Positions 7,449 through 15,622 of a DNA stretch of 64,000 nt are shown here, piece after piece; the stretch's first letter is position 1; each line of letters opens with the position of its first letter. This DNA is from Pseudonocardia alaniniphila (GTDB taxonomy: Bacteria; Actinomycetota; Actinomycetes; Mycobacteriales; Pseudonocardiaceae), in the NCBI RefSeq assembly GCF_022524485.1, contig NZ_JAKXMK010000002.1:186001-250000 (forward strand), written 5' to 3'. Below the pieces are notes generated by a model. It made no database searches. It had not been told where the DNA came from and saw nothing but the letters and a program-made list of their open reading frames with translations. Both the position numbers and the translations under genes were made by a program.

Positions 7449-8703
7449 GACGTTCGCGCAGAAGGCATTGGAGCGCGCGTCGGGGGAGAAGGACCTTCAG
7501 CCGGGTCAGATCGTCGACGCCTTCCCCGACCTCTACATGAGCCACACCGCCAGCTGGCGGTGCATCCGGACGCTGGAGCGGATGGGCGTCGACGAGCTCT
7601 ACGACGTCGACCGGATCGCCATGGTGATGGACCACATCGCCCCGGCGGACAACGCCAAGACGGCGGGCTACCACGCGCTGTGCCGGGAGTTCGCCGACCG
7701 GATGGGCGTGCGCAACTTCTTCGACGTCAACGCGGGAATCGCGCACGTCGTGCTCATGGAGCGCGGGCTGATCAAGCCCGGCGAGCTGATCATCGGCACC
7801 GACTCGCACTCCACGATCTACGGCGCGCTCGGTGCGCTCGGCACCGGCGTCGGGTTCAGCGAGATCACCGCCACCTGGGTCACCGGCAAGCTCTGGATGA
7901 AGGTGCCGGAGTCGATCAAGGTGGAGGTGGACGGCCCGCTCCCGCGTGGCACGTACCCCAAGGACGTCATGCTGAAGCTGATCGGCAACGTCGGGGCCGA
8001 CGGCGCCACGTACTGCTCCGTGGAGTTCCACGGCAGCTACGTGGAGCAGATGTCGGTGTCGGAGCGGATGACGCTCTGCAACCTCGCGATGGAGATGGGC
8101 GCGAAGAACGCCTTCGTGCCCCCGGACGAGATCACGCTCTCCTACCTCGACGAAGCGGGCGCCGACCGCGGCTCGTACGACGTGCTGCTGCCCGACCCGG
8201 ACGCGCAGTACCGGCAGGTCGAGCGCGTGGCAGGCGACACGCTGCTGCCGCAGGTGGCGGTGCCGCACACCGTCGACAACGTCGTGGGGGTGGACCAGGT
8301 CGCCGGCACGAAGGTGGACCAGGTCTTCATCGGCTCGTGCGCCAACGCGAAGTACGACGACCTCGCGATCGCGGCCGAGGTGCTCGCGGGCAAGAAGGTG
8401 GCACCGGGCGTGCGGCTCATCGTCACGCCGGCATCGGCCAAGATCATGGCGAAGGCGGCGTCGGACGGCATCGTGACGACGCTGCTGGAGGCCGGAGCCA
8501 CGATCACGAACCCCGGTTGCGGGGCGTGTGCGGGCAGCGGCGGCGCGATGGCCGACGGGGAGGTCACCTTCTCCACCGCCAACCGCAACTTCCAGGGCCG
8601 GATGGGCAGCTACCAGAGCAGCATCTACCTGGGCAGCCCCGCGACGGCAGCGGCGTCGGCGATCCGTGGTGTCATCAGCAACCCGCAGGAGCTGCTCGCA
8701 TGA
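7429..8703 (+). CDS. Aconitase-superfamily large subunit (LeuC-like), pair 1, Fe-S ligands intact
   Basis: A 424-residue LeuC-type subunit carrying the [4Fe-4S] cluster. All three cluster cysteines are visible: Cys304 in FIGSCANAKYDDL, and Cys364 and Cys367 in NPGCGACAGS. Also present are GTDSHSTIYGALGALGTG (123-140) and MVMDHIAP (65-72), typical of dehydratase active sites. The GTG at 7429 has GAAGGA eight bases upstream; GTG 7441 is an alternative closer to the usual LeuC N-terminus. It pairs with the LeuD-like gene at 6861. The downstream gene starts inside its stop codon. Homologous heterodimers include isopropylmalate, homoaconitate and dimethylmalate hydratases, so the substrate cannot be told. 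Confidence 0.9.
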   Translation: MQVNVGRTFAQKALERASGEKDLQPGQIVDAFPDLYMSHTASWRCIRTLERMGVDELYDVDRIAMVMDHIAPADNAKTAGYHALCREFADRMGVRNFFDVNAGIAHVVLMERGLIKPGELIIGTDSHSTIYGALGALGTGVGFSEITATWVTGKLWMKVPESIKVEVDGPLPRGTYPKDVMLKLIGNVGADGATYCSVEFHGSYVEQMSVSERMTLCNLAMEMGAKNAFVPPDEITLSYLDEAGADRGSYDVLLPDPDAQYRQVERVAGDTLLPQVAVPHTVDNVVGVDQVAGTKVDQVFIGSCANAKYDDLAIAAEVLAGKKVAPGVRLIVTPASAKIMAKAASDGIVTTLLEAGATITNPGCGACAGSGGAMADGEVTFSTANRNFQGRMGSYQSSIYLGSPATAAASAIRGVISNPQELLA

Positions 8704-9956
8704 ACATGGTGGAGAAGATCCTCGCCCGGGCCAGCGGGCGCCGCTCGGTGGAGCCGGGTGACGTCGTGGTGGCCGAGGTCGACCTGCTGATCATGCACGA
8801 CCTCTCCGGGTACCTGACCAGCCGCGTGTTCGACAAACAGGTGGGTGGGCCGGTGCGCCACCCGGAGCGGGTGGCGATGGTGTTCGACCACCACTACTCG
8901 CCGCCCACCGAGGACGCCGCGGAGATGCTCAAGGAGAACCGCGAGTGGGCGCGGCGCAACGGCATCCACCTCTTCGACTGCGGCAACGGCAACATCCACC
9001 ACACCGTCGTGCGGCGCGGGCTGGTCCGGCCCGGCGCGATCGTCGTCGGCTCGGACAGCCACACGCCGGTGCACGGTGCGCTGGGCGCCTTCGCCGCGGC
9101 GCTGGGCAACGACTCGCACGCCGGCACCGTGCTGCCCTACGGCAAGGCGTGGTTCCGGGTGCCCGAGACGGTGCGCGTCGAGCTCGAAGGCACGCCGCAG
9201 CCGGGCACCACCGCCCGTGACATCGCGCTGTGGCTCGTCGGGCAGATCGGCGAGGGCGGGCTCATCTATGCGGCGGTCGAGTTCGCCGGCCCGTACGTCA
9301 AGGAACTGTCGTTCTGGGACCGGTGGCTCTTCCCGCTGCTGTGCGTCGACCTCGGCGCGAAGTGCAGCTTCGTCGAGCCCGACGAGGTGACCGAGGCGTT
9401 CGTCCGCTCGCTGCCGTCCGGCTCCGCGCAGGACCGGCTGGAGCAGAGCGACGGCGGCGAGGCAGCCCGGGTGCTGCGCTTCGACGTGGGAGCGGTGGCG
9501 CCGCAGGTGGCGTGCCCGCCGACCGTCGGCAACCTCGCCGACGTCACGGCCGTGGCCGGCACGCCGGTGCAGTACGCCGAGCTGGGTGGGCACGCAGGCG
9601 GGCGGCTGGAGGACTTCCGCGCCGCCGCGGAGGTGCTGCGCGGACGGCGGGTGCACCCGGACGTCCGGTTCAACGTGGTGCCGTCGAGCCGGGAGGTCTT
9701 CACCCAGGCTGCACAGGAAGGGCTGGTGCTCGCGCTGCACGAGGCGGGGGCCACGTGGTTCCCGCCGAGCACGGGCTCCAACCAGGCCTACAACATGGGT
9801 GCCATGGCCGCGGGCGAGGCGATGATCTCCACCCACGCCCGCAACTTCCCCGGCCGCAACGGCAGCGCCGAGGCCAGCATGTACCTGGCCGCGGCTCCGA
9901 CCGTGGCGGCGTCGGCCGTCGCGGGAACGATCACCGACGCACGGGAGCTCGCATGA
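8700..9956 (+). CDS. LeuC-like large subunit, pair 2, lacking all three Fe-S cysteines
   Basis: A 418-residue paralogue of the preceding protein. It keeps the fold markers VFDHHYSPPTEDAAEM (61-76) and GSDSHTPVHGALGAFAAALG (117-136), and the C-terminal THARNFPGRNGSAEASMYL. At the cluster positions it reads YAELGGHAGG (about 292-301) instead of IGSCxNA, and WFPPSTGSNQAYNMG (353-367) instead of NPGCGxCxG, so no cluster ligand remains. The reading frame is open and codon use matches the neighbours, so it is a maintained gene rather than a decaying copy. ATG 8700 overlaps the upstream TGA. It pairs with the small subunit at 9953. A cluster-free lyase, isomerase or binding role is possible; none is proven. 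Confidence 0.85.
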   Translation: MNMVEKILARASGRRSVEPGDVVVAEVDLLIMHDLSGYLTSRVFDKQVGGPVRHPERVAMVFDHHYSPPTEDAAEMLKENREWARRNGIHLFDCGNGNIHHTVVRRGLVRPGAIVVGSDSHTPVHGALGAFAAALGNDSHAGTVLPYGKAWFRVPETVRVELEGTPQPGTTARDIALWLVGQIGEGGLIYAAVEFAGPYVKELSFWDRWLFPLLCVDLGAKCSFVEPDEVTEAFVRSLPSGSAQDRLEQSDGGEAARVLRFDVGAVAPQVACPPTVGNLADVTAVAGTPVQYAELGGHAGGRLEDFRAAAEVLRGRRVHPDVRFNVVPSSREVFTQAAQEGLVLALHEAGATWFPPSTGSNQAYNMGAMAAGEAMISTHARNFPGRNGSAEASMYLAAAPTVAASAVAGTITDARELA

Positions 9957-10471
9957 CCACCGATGTCCCCGCGCTGCAGGCCAGCGGCCGGTGCTGGACG
10001 TTCGGGGACAACATCCCCACCGACCGGCTGGTGAAGACGAAGTACGTGGTCGAGCCGATGTCGGTGATTGTGCAGCACGTACTGGAGGACCTGAACCCCC
10101 GCTTCCCGCTGGAGGTCCAGCCAGGCGACATCGTGGTGGCCGGCAAGCACTTCGGGCAGTCGTCCGGGCGGGCCATCGCGGTGAAGGCGCTCAAGGCCAC
10201 GGGCATCGGCTGCGTCGTCGCCGACACGTTCGCGCGCACCTTCTACCGCAACGCGTTCGAGGTCGGGCTGCCGGTGCTGGAGCTGCCGGGCGTCACGGGG
10301 CTGGTCTCCGACGGCGACGTCCTCTCGGTCGACGTCGTGGCGGGCACGTTCCGTAACGAGACGACGGGACAGGAGCGCACGGTGGCACCGCCGGACGCGT
10401 TCCTGCTCGAGATGATCAGGGCGGGCGGCCTGATCCCACTGGCCAAGGCGCGCACGGATCTGTTCGCCTGA
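9953..10471 (+). CDS. LeuD-like small subunit, pair 2
   Basis: A 172-residue swivel-domain protein: CWTFGDNIPTDRLVKTKYVV, GKHFGQSSGRAIAVKAL and VVADTFARTFYRNAFEVGLP. The motif that is GxNFGxGSSRE in active enzymes reads HFGQSSGRA. The Ser and Arg that contact substrate carboxylates seem kept, but the flanking Gly and Glu are lost, in step with the altered large subunit. ATG 9953 overlaps the stop of its partner. It is the last gene of the operon and a strong hairpin follows 7 bp after the stop. Confidence 0.84.
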   Translation: MTTDVPALQASGRCWTFGDNIPTDRLVKTKYVVEPMSVIVQHVLEDLNPRFPLEVQPGDIVVAGKHFGQSSGRAIAVKALKATGIGCVVADTFARTFYRNAFEVGLPVLELPGVTGLVSDGDVLSVDVVAGTFRNETTGQERTVAPPDAFLLEMIRAGGLIPLAKARTDLFA

Positions 10472-10477
10472 TCCCCA

Positions 10478-10525
10478 ACGAGATCCGGGTTTCAGGCCTC
10501 ACGAGGGCCGAAACCCGGATCTCGT
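10478..10525 (+). terminator. Strong intrinsic-type terminator closing the first operon
   Basis: Two perfectly complementary 16-base arms, ACGAGATCCGGGTTTC (10478-10493) and GAAACCCGGATCTCGT (10510-10525), enclose a 16-base loop. The hairpin starts 7 bp after the stop at 10471 and is followed by CGTTT rather than a long T run, which is usual in high-G+C genomes. Confidence 0.85.
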
Positions 10526-10694
10526 CGTTTCACCGGGAGACCCGGGCGCCATGACCGCTGTCACGGATTCGTGCACGGGTCCGCAAGCGCGCACGGCCCC
10601 CGTCGCGACATGGTCACGTGACGCGGAATCTGTCCTCTCCGAACAGCGACATGTGTCCCTGTCGCCCTGTGCGCCGGACACGTCCTGTTTGTCA

Positions 10695-10715
10695 CCAAAA
10701 TTGTTGACAATTTGG
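10695..10715. promoter_or_regulatory. Near-palindromic operator-like site with a TTGACA box
   Basis: CCAAAATTGT (10695-10704), TG, then ACAATTTGG (10707-10715) form an almost perfect inverted repeat with core ATTGT-TG-ACAAT, which resembles operators of FCD-type GntR regulators. TTGACA within it (10704-10709) could be a -35 element. It stands out as AT-rich in the 392-bp gap 10472-10863 before the binding-protein gene. Apart from the terminator above and a perfect but possibly chance GTCACGTGAC at 10613-10622, I see nothing else in that gap. Confidence 0.45.
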
Positions 10716-10863
10716 TTGCCACTTCGATCTGGACGGTCATATGCTCTCGGCGGCCCCGGTGACCGGCCTGCAGAGCCGCGCCCCCCTCCCGGAGAGCGCG
10801 CTGCCGCGGTGTGTCCTCCGGCGACCGGTGGCGGCGGAACTCGATGAGGAGTCGACGAGGCAG

Positions 10864-12486
10864 ATGCGGTTGCGAGCACGTTCTTCGCGGGTGGTCGCGG
10901 CGATGGCCGTGGCACTCTCCGTTGCCCTGCTGGGGGCAGCATGCGGCGAGGTCAAGCAGGGCGCCCCAGGCGCCACGATCCAGCCGATCAACCCATATGG
11001 TGGAAACTTCGCCGCGGAGGGCACGCCGAAGAGGGGCGGCACGCTGCTGGTCGGCGAGGACCGGGAGATCATCGGGTTCGACCCCACGGTCCAGAACCAG
11101 AACGCGGCCGCCGCGGCGGTCTACGACTCGCTGCTGAAGGCCAAGCCCGACGGCACCGTGGAGCCGTACCTGGCCAAGTCGATGGACACCTCGGACAACG
11201 GCCTGACCTGGACGATGGGCCTGCGCCCTGACGTGAAGTTCTCCGACGGCACGCCCTTCGACGCGCAGGCGGTGATCATCAACACCCAGCGGCACATCGA
11301 CAAGGTGAGCTCACCCGCCCACGCGGCTGCGTCGCTGATCGAGTCGATGACCGCTCCCGATCCGCTGACCGTGGTCTTCAAGCTCAAGCAGCCGATGGGC
11401 GACTTCGCGCTCAACTTCGGGGGTGCGTTCTTCGGCGGCACGCTCGGCATGATCATCTCGCCCGCCGCCCTGAAGAAGTACGGCGACCAGATCGCGAGCC
11501 ATCCGGTGGGCGCCGGTCCGTTCACCTTCGTCAGCTGGACGCGCGACTCCAAGCTGGAGCTGGCCCGCAACCCCGACTACTGGCAGCCGGGCATGCCCTA
11601 TCTGGACGGCATCGAGTTCCGGCCGCTCCCCGACACCGAGACCAGGTACTCCTCGATGCAGAACGGGGACGTCGACATGATCTTCGGGGGGTACAACCAG
11701 GAGCTCGTGCGCGGCCTGGCCAACCCGAACCTCAACGTCTACTACGGGCCGGGCAGCGCGGGTGAGTACATGTACTTCAACCTGACCAAGGCGCCGTTCA
11801 ACGATCGGAACATGCGCGAGGCGATCATCCGGGCGATCGACCTGAGGGCGCTCTCGGCCAGCCAGTACAACAACCAGATGGTCCCGGCGAAGAGCCTGTT
11901 CATCGAGGACAGCCCCTTCCACACGCAGGCCGCCTCCGACGAGTGGCCGACGTTCGACCAGGCGAAGGCCAAGCAGCTCGTCGACGCCTACCGCGCCTCC
12001 GGTGGCAACCCGGACTTCACGTTCAAGACCACGACCGCCCGGCAGGCCTTCGCCGAGTTCATCCAGGCCCAGATGGCGGCGATCGGCATCAAGGTCGACG
12101 TCAAGACCTACGACCTGGCGCAGTTCTCCTCGTCGGTGCTGCAGAGCAACGACTTCCAGCTCACGAGCTGGGTCGGGCCGTTCGACTACCCCGACCCCGC
12201 CGTGGCGCGGATCCTGTCCACCACCGGCAACGGCAACTACGGCAAGTACTCCAACCCGCAGGTCGACCAGTGGCTGACCGATGCCGCGGAGACCACGGAC
12301 CCTGCCCAGCGGACGAAGGACTACCAGCAGGTCGAGCTGCAGGTCGGCAAGGATCTTCCGCTTGCCTTCTTCACCCGCAGCTACCTGTCCACGATCACGA
12401 AGAAGGACGTCAAGGGCATCGACCGGTTCATCTCCCGGGACATGTGGTGGGCCACCACCTGGCTGGACCGGCCGTCCGGGCAGTGA
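10864..12486 (+). CDS. Family-5 extracellular solute-binding lipoprotein (DppA/OppA-like), orphan
   Basis: A 540-residue family-5 solute-binding protein. The ATG at 10864 is followed by MRLRARSSRVV, a hydrophobic core and the lipobox LLGAAC, so the earlier in-frame ATG at 10741 would only add an unlikely leader. Family markers include LTWTMGLRPDVKFSDGTPFD (about 115-134) and RPLPDTETRYSSMQNGDVDM in lobe 2. No permease or ATPase gene is near. It is closely similar along its length to the protein at 40627, including the unusual N-terminal PYG...AAEGTPK segment. The pair probably recognises related ligands such as peptides, sugars or other organic molecules, and must borrow a transporter from elsewhere. 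Confidence 0.9.
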   Translation: MRLRARSSRVVAAMAVALSVALLGAACGEVKQGAPGATIQPINPYGGNFAAEGTPKRGGTLLVGEDREIIGFDPTVQNQNAAAAAVYDSLLKAKPDGTVEPYLAKSMDTSDNGLTWTMGLRPDVKFSDGTPFDAQAVIINTQRHIDKVSSPAHAAASLIESMTAPDPLTVVFKLKQPMGDFALNFGGAFFGGTLGMIISPAALKKYGDQIASHPVGAGPFTFVSWTRDSKLELARNPDYWQPGMPYLDGIEFRPLPDTETRYSSMQNGDVDMIFGGYNQELVRGLANPNLNVYYGPGSAGEYMYFNLTKAPFNDRNMREAIIRAIDLRALSASQYNNQMVPAKSLFIEDSPFHTQAASDEWPTFDQAKAKQLVDAYRASGGNPDFTFKTTTARQAFAEFIQAQMAAIGIKVDVKTYDLAQFSSSVLQSNDFQLTSWVGPFDYPDPAVARILSTTGNGNYGKYSNPQVDQWLTDAAETTDPAQRTKDYQQVELQVGKDLPLAFFTRSYLSTITKKDVKGIDRFISRDMWWATTWLDRPSGQ

Positions 12487-12543
12487 CCCCGCGCGCCGAC
12501 CCCGTGGGCTGAGGGACGGGCCGCGCCGGAAAGAGGTACGAGG

Positions 12544-12585
12544 AGCGCGCCGCGCCCGGCCGGATTGTGGCCGGCGCGGCGCGCT
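12544..12585. terminator. Bidirectional terminator between convergent genes
   Basis: The arms AGCGCGCCGCGCC (12544-12556) and GGCGCGGCGCGCT (12573-12585) are perfect complements around a 16-base loop that can itself pair (CGGCC...GGCC). It lies between the plus-strand stop at 12486 and the minus-strand stop at 12602, so it can serve both. Confidence 0.75.
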
Positions 12586-12601
12586 CATGCACTGCCGACG
12601 C

Positions 12602-13015
12602 TCAGGTCCGCGTCACCACGACGACCGGGATGACTCGCTCGGTCTTGGCCTCGTGGTCGGTGAAGAAGGGATAGGCCGCCGTGAGGATGCTCCAGAGCCG
12701 CTCGCGCTCCTCGCCGGTGGCCGCCACGGCGGTGGCGTCGTAGGTCTCGTCGCCGACCTCCACGGTGACGTGGGCGTCGGCCTCGAGGTTCAGGTACCAG
12801 TCGGGGTGGCGGGGCGCGCCCATGTTGGACGCGATGAGGAGCACCCGGTCGCCGTCGGGGTGGAACATCATCGGCGTGGTGCGCCGCTCCCCGGTGCGGC
12901 GACCCGTCGTGGTGAGCAGCAGGAGACGGTCCCGCTGCATACCGGTGATCTCGCCACCCGCCCGGAACTGCTCGATCGTGCGACGGTTGATCTCCGCGAT
13001 GTCGGTGACGTCCAT
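12602..13015 (-). CDS. Nitroreductase-family deazaflavin-dependent (F420) oxidoreductase, Ddn-like
   Basis: A 137-residue split-barrel protein of the Ddn/DUF385 family. Markers are LLLTTTGRRTGERRTTPMMF (about 32-51), with the GRRTG turn that contacts the F420 phosphate/lactate region, then NMGAPRHPDWYLNLEA (about 64-79), where the PxWYxNL motif is the family hallmark. Such proteins bind F420 and reduce or bind hydrophobic nitro- or quinone-type molecules, often at the membrane face. It stands alone on the minus strand. It supports assignment of the host to F420-producing actinobacteria. Confidence 0.9.
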   Translation of the reverse strand: MDVTDIAEINRRTIEQFRAGGEITGMQRDRLLLLTTTGRRTGERRTTPMMFHPDGDRVLLIASNMGAPRHPDWYLNLEADAHVTVEVGDETYDATAVAATGEERERLWSILTAAYPFFTDHEAKTERVIPVVVVTRT

Positions 13016-13141
13016 TCATCCTCCATATCCGAATGCGCCCGATCGGGCACATGATGCTCGCACCGCGCGTCGTGCCCGGATCGGCCGCGTTAGCGTGACC
13101 GCGGCGCGGCCGCGACCGCGATGACCGGGGGAGGGCTGCGG

Positions 13142-13528
13142 ATGAACCTCGAGAAGGTGGTCTTCGGCTTCTTCGTGCTGCTGGCCGCCACCCTGAACTT
13201 CGGTTTCTTCATCGGTGACATCTCGAATCCCGACCTGCACAACGTCTACGAGCTGTTCGCGGCCGTCGTCGTCAGTCTCATCGCGACGGTGCTGAAGTTC
13301 GGTGACCGCACGCAGATCGGTGCCGTCCACCTGGCCACCAGCCTCGTCGCGGATCTCCAGCTCATCGCCGCGGCGATCGCGTGGACCTACGCCACGAACA
13401 TCTCGACCGAAGGGCTGACTCCTGCGGCGACGGCGAGCGTCGTGTCGCTGTCGGGCGGCGCGCTGTTCGCCAACGTCGTATCGGTGGTGCTGCTCGTCGT
13501 CGAGACCGTCTCGTACCACCGCCGGTAG
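13142..13528 (+). CDS. Small integral membrane protein (DUF6394-like), beside a K+ channel gene
   Basis: A 128-residue protein with about four hydrophobic spans: VVFGFFVLLAATLNFGFFIG, ELFAAVVVSLIATVLKFG, SLVADLQLIAAAIAWTY and ALFANVVSVVLLVVETVSY. The start at 13142 is preferred over ATG 13121 because GGGGGAGGG lies between them at ribosome-site distance from 13142. It matches my memory of the DUF6394 family, which I recall near TrkA/RCK potassium channels, and such a channel gene follows at 13780. A role linked to ion transport is plausible but not shown. Confidence 0.72.
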   Translation: MNLEKVVFGFFVLLAATLNFGFFIGDISNPDLHNVYELFAAVVVSLIATVLKFGDRTQIGAVHLATSLVADLQLIAAAIAWTYATNISTEGLTPAATASVVSLSGGALFANVVSVVLLVVETVSYHRR

Positions 13529-13779
13529 GGCCACGCCTCGGAGCGGGTGCCGCGGATGCCCGTGCGGATGGTCGTTCAGCGCCTGCGTGGTGAGCGGGAA
13601 GCGTTCCACGGCCCGACGGGTACGTGTCTGGTTCGGCCCCGGCCAGTTTCCGCGGCGCCCCACCGGGGGAACGGCTGGCAGGCGTCTTCCACGGTCCGTA
13701 CCGTTCGTGCAGGTCGCACCGGGTAGAGCCGGAGAGCTACCGGTGATCCCGCCGTCGCCCGGGATGTAAGGGGGTCGAG

Positions 13780-15594
13780 ATGGGCAACCCGCTGCTCTCG
13801 TTCTGGTGGCGCCTCTTCGGGCAGGAGGAGCGGGCGACGGGCCGGTTGCGCAGGCCCGTCCCGCAGGCGTCGGCGGTGCAGGCCGAGGCCACGATCTTCC
13901 TGATCCTGCGCCGGATGCGCGCGCCGCTGATCGTCCTGATCACGATCTTCGCGGTGAGCGTGCTCGGCCTGACCCTGATTCCAGGACAGACGCCGCAGGG
14001 GCTGCCCTACCGGATGGGGTTCTTCGACGCGTTCTACTTCATGAGCTTCACGGCCTCTACGATCGGCTTCGGGGAGCTGCCCTACACGTTCACCGCCACA
14101 CAGCGGCTGTGGGTGACCGTCACGATCTACCTGACCGTCATCGGCTGGGCGTACGCGATCGGTTCCCTGCTCGCGCTGCTGCAGGACCGCGGGTTCCGCC
14201 AGGCGCTCGCCCTGCAGCACTTCACCCGCAAGGTGTCGCGGCTGCGCGAGCCGTTCCTGCTGATCGTCGGCTACGGACGCACCGGTGAGCTGCTCGCGCG
14301 TGCCTTCGACGACATCGGGAGGCGATTCGTGGTGCTCGACGTCCAGAACGAGCGCATCGACGCGCTCGACCTCGCCTCATACCACACCGACGTGCCTGGG
14401 CTCGTGGCCGACGCCCGTGACCCGAGCCATCTCGGGGTGGCCGGCATCGGCAACGCGCACTGCGAGGCGGTACTCGCACTGACGAGCGACGACGAGGCGA
14501 ACCTGGCCGTCACCATGACGGCGGCGCTGCTTCGGCCCGAGCTGCCGGTGATCGCGCGCACGGTCTCACCCGCGATCGCCGAGCGCATGCACGCCTTCGG
14601 CACCCCGACGGTTGTCAATCCCTTCGACCGCTTCGGAGACCACCTGCGGATCGCGCTGCGCGCGCCCGCCAGCTTCCAGCTGATGATGTGGCTCGAGAGC
14701 GGCCCGGGCGCCGAGCTTCCGCCACGGAGCTCCCCGCCTCGCCGCGGGCGGTGGGTGGTGTGCGGCTATGGCCGGCTCGGGCGCGAGCTCATCGAGGACC
14801 TGCACGCCGAGGGACTGGAGTGCACGGTGGTCGACCCGGCCGCCGAGCCGTCACCGGTCGAGGAGGTCACCACCGTCGTGGCGGGCCGCGGGTACGAGCC
14901 CACCGTGCTGGAGCAGGCCGGTGTGGCGGATGCGGTCGGGTTCGTCGCGGCCACGGACAACGACACGACCAACCTGTCGCTCATCGCCGCTGCCCGGCGG
15001 GCCAACCCGTCGCTGTTCGTGACAGCGCGGCAGAACCGCCCGTCCAGCGGCCCGCTGTTCGCGGTGATGGACGTCGACTCGCTCCTCGTCCCGGCCGAGG
15101 TGGTGGCCCATGAGGTGTACGCGCAGCTGAGCACGCCGTTGCTGTGGCGCTTCCTGCAGGAGGTGCCCGGGCGCGGGAACAGCTGGGCAGCCGATGTCGT
15201 CGACCGCTTGACCGAGGCCTGCGGCCGGCACCTGGGAACCCTGTGGAAGTTCCGGCTCAACCGGACCGACGCGCCGGCGCTGACCGGCTGGCTGGCGGGG
15301 GGCGACGCCCGGCTCGGCGAACTCCTGCGCGATCCCGACGCGCGGGAGGAACGACTGGAGGCGGTGGTCCTGATGATCCTTCGCCCCGGTGAGTGCCTGC
15401 TGACCCCGGACGACGACGTGGTGCTCGCGCCGGACGACGAGCTGCTGCTGGCCGGGCGCCCCTCCGCCCGCCGCGCGCTCGACACGACGCTGTGGGTCGA
15501 CGCCGTCCGGGAGTACGTGGTCACCGGGCAGCACGTGCCCGAGAGCTGGATCTGGCGGCAGATGTCGCGCGCCACGCGCGACGGGGGAGAGTGA
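13780..15594 (+). CDS. Two-TM potassium channel with two RCK (TrkA-N) domains
   Basis: A 604-residue membrane protein. Residues 48-68 and about 108-133 are the two membrane helices, with the pore loop between them; the selectivity filter reads TASTIGFGE (91-99), in place of the common TVGYGD. The cytosolic part has a first RCK domain starting LLIVGYGRTGELLARAF (160-176) and a second starting WVVCGYGRLGRELIEDL (about 326-342). A TrkA_C-like end (about 530-575, LRPGECLLTPDDDVVLAPDD) follows. Both Rossmann glycine motifs look intact, so nucleotide or dinucleotide gating is likely. It probably assembles as a tetramer. Two RCK domains in one chain resemble GsuK- or SK-type channels. The filter GFGE suggests K+ selectivity may differ from classical channels. 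Confidence 0.88.
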   Translation: MGNPLLSFWWRLFGQEERATGRLRRPVPQASAVQAEATIFLILRRMRAPLIVLITIFAVSVLGLTLIPGQTPQGLPYRMGFFDAFYFMSFTASTIGFGELPYTFTATQRLWVTVTIYLTVIGWAYAIGSLLALLQDRGFRQALALQHFTRKVSRLREPFLLIVGYGRTGELLARAFDDIGRRFVVLDVQNERIDALDLASYHTDVPGLVADARDPSHLGVAGIGNAHCEAVLALTSDDEANLAVTMTAALLRPELPVIARTVSPAIAERMHAFGTPTVVNPFDRFGDHLRIALRAPASFQLMMWLESGPGAELPPRSSPPRRGRWVVCGYGRLGRELIEDLHAEGLECTVVDPAAEPSPVEEVTTVVAGRGYEPTVLEQAGVADAVGFVAATDNDTTNLSLIAAARRANPSLFVTARQNRPSSGPLFAVMDVDSLLVPAEVVAHEVYAQLSTPLLWRFLQEVPGRGNSWAADVVDRLTEACGRHLGTLWKFRLNRTDAPALTGWLAGGDARLGELLRDPDAREERLEAVVLMILRPGECLLTPDDDVVLAPDDELLLAGRPSARRALDTTLWVDAVREYVVTGQHVPESWIWRQMSRATRDGGE

Positions 15595-15622
15595 TGGTGC
15601 CGCCGTCCTCTAGGAGGAGAAC

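Noticed and set aside
7560..9956. One continuous frame running from inside the first LeuC-like gene into the second
   Set aside because: The upstream part is a shadow frame; the family N-terminus and the ATGA overlap place the true start at 8700.
6861..10471. Leucine-biosynthesis leuCD duplicated
   Set aside because: Context is an importer-hydrolase operon, no leuA/leuB nearby, and the second pair lacks the Fe-S ligands, so a biosynthetic role is unlikely.
299..10471. Ectoine-degradation operon (M24 hydrolase plus OCD-family protein)
   Set aside because: The other ectoine-breakdown enzymes are absent and two aconitase-type pairs are unexplained by that pathway.
10613..10622. Perfect GTCACGTGAC palindrome
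   Set aside because: Only 10 bp, far from the start codon, and expected by chance at this G+C; no second copy noticed.
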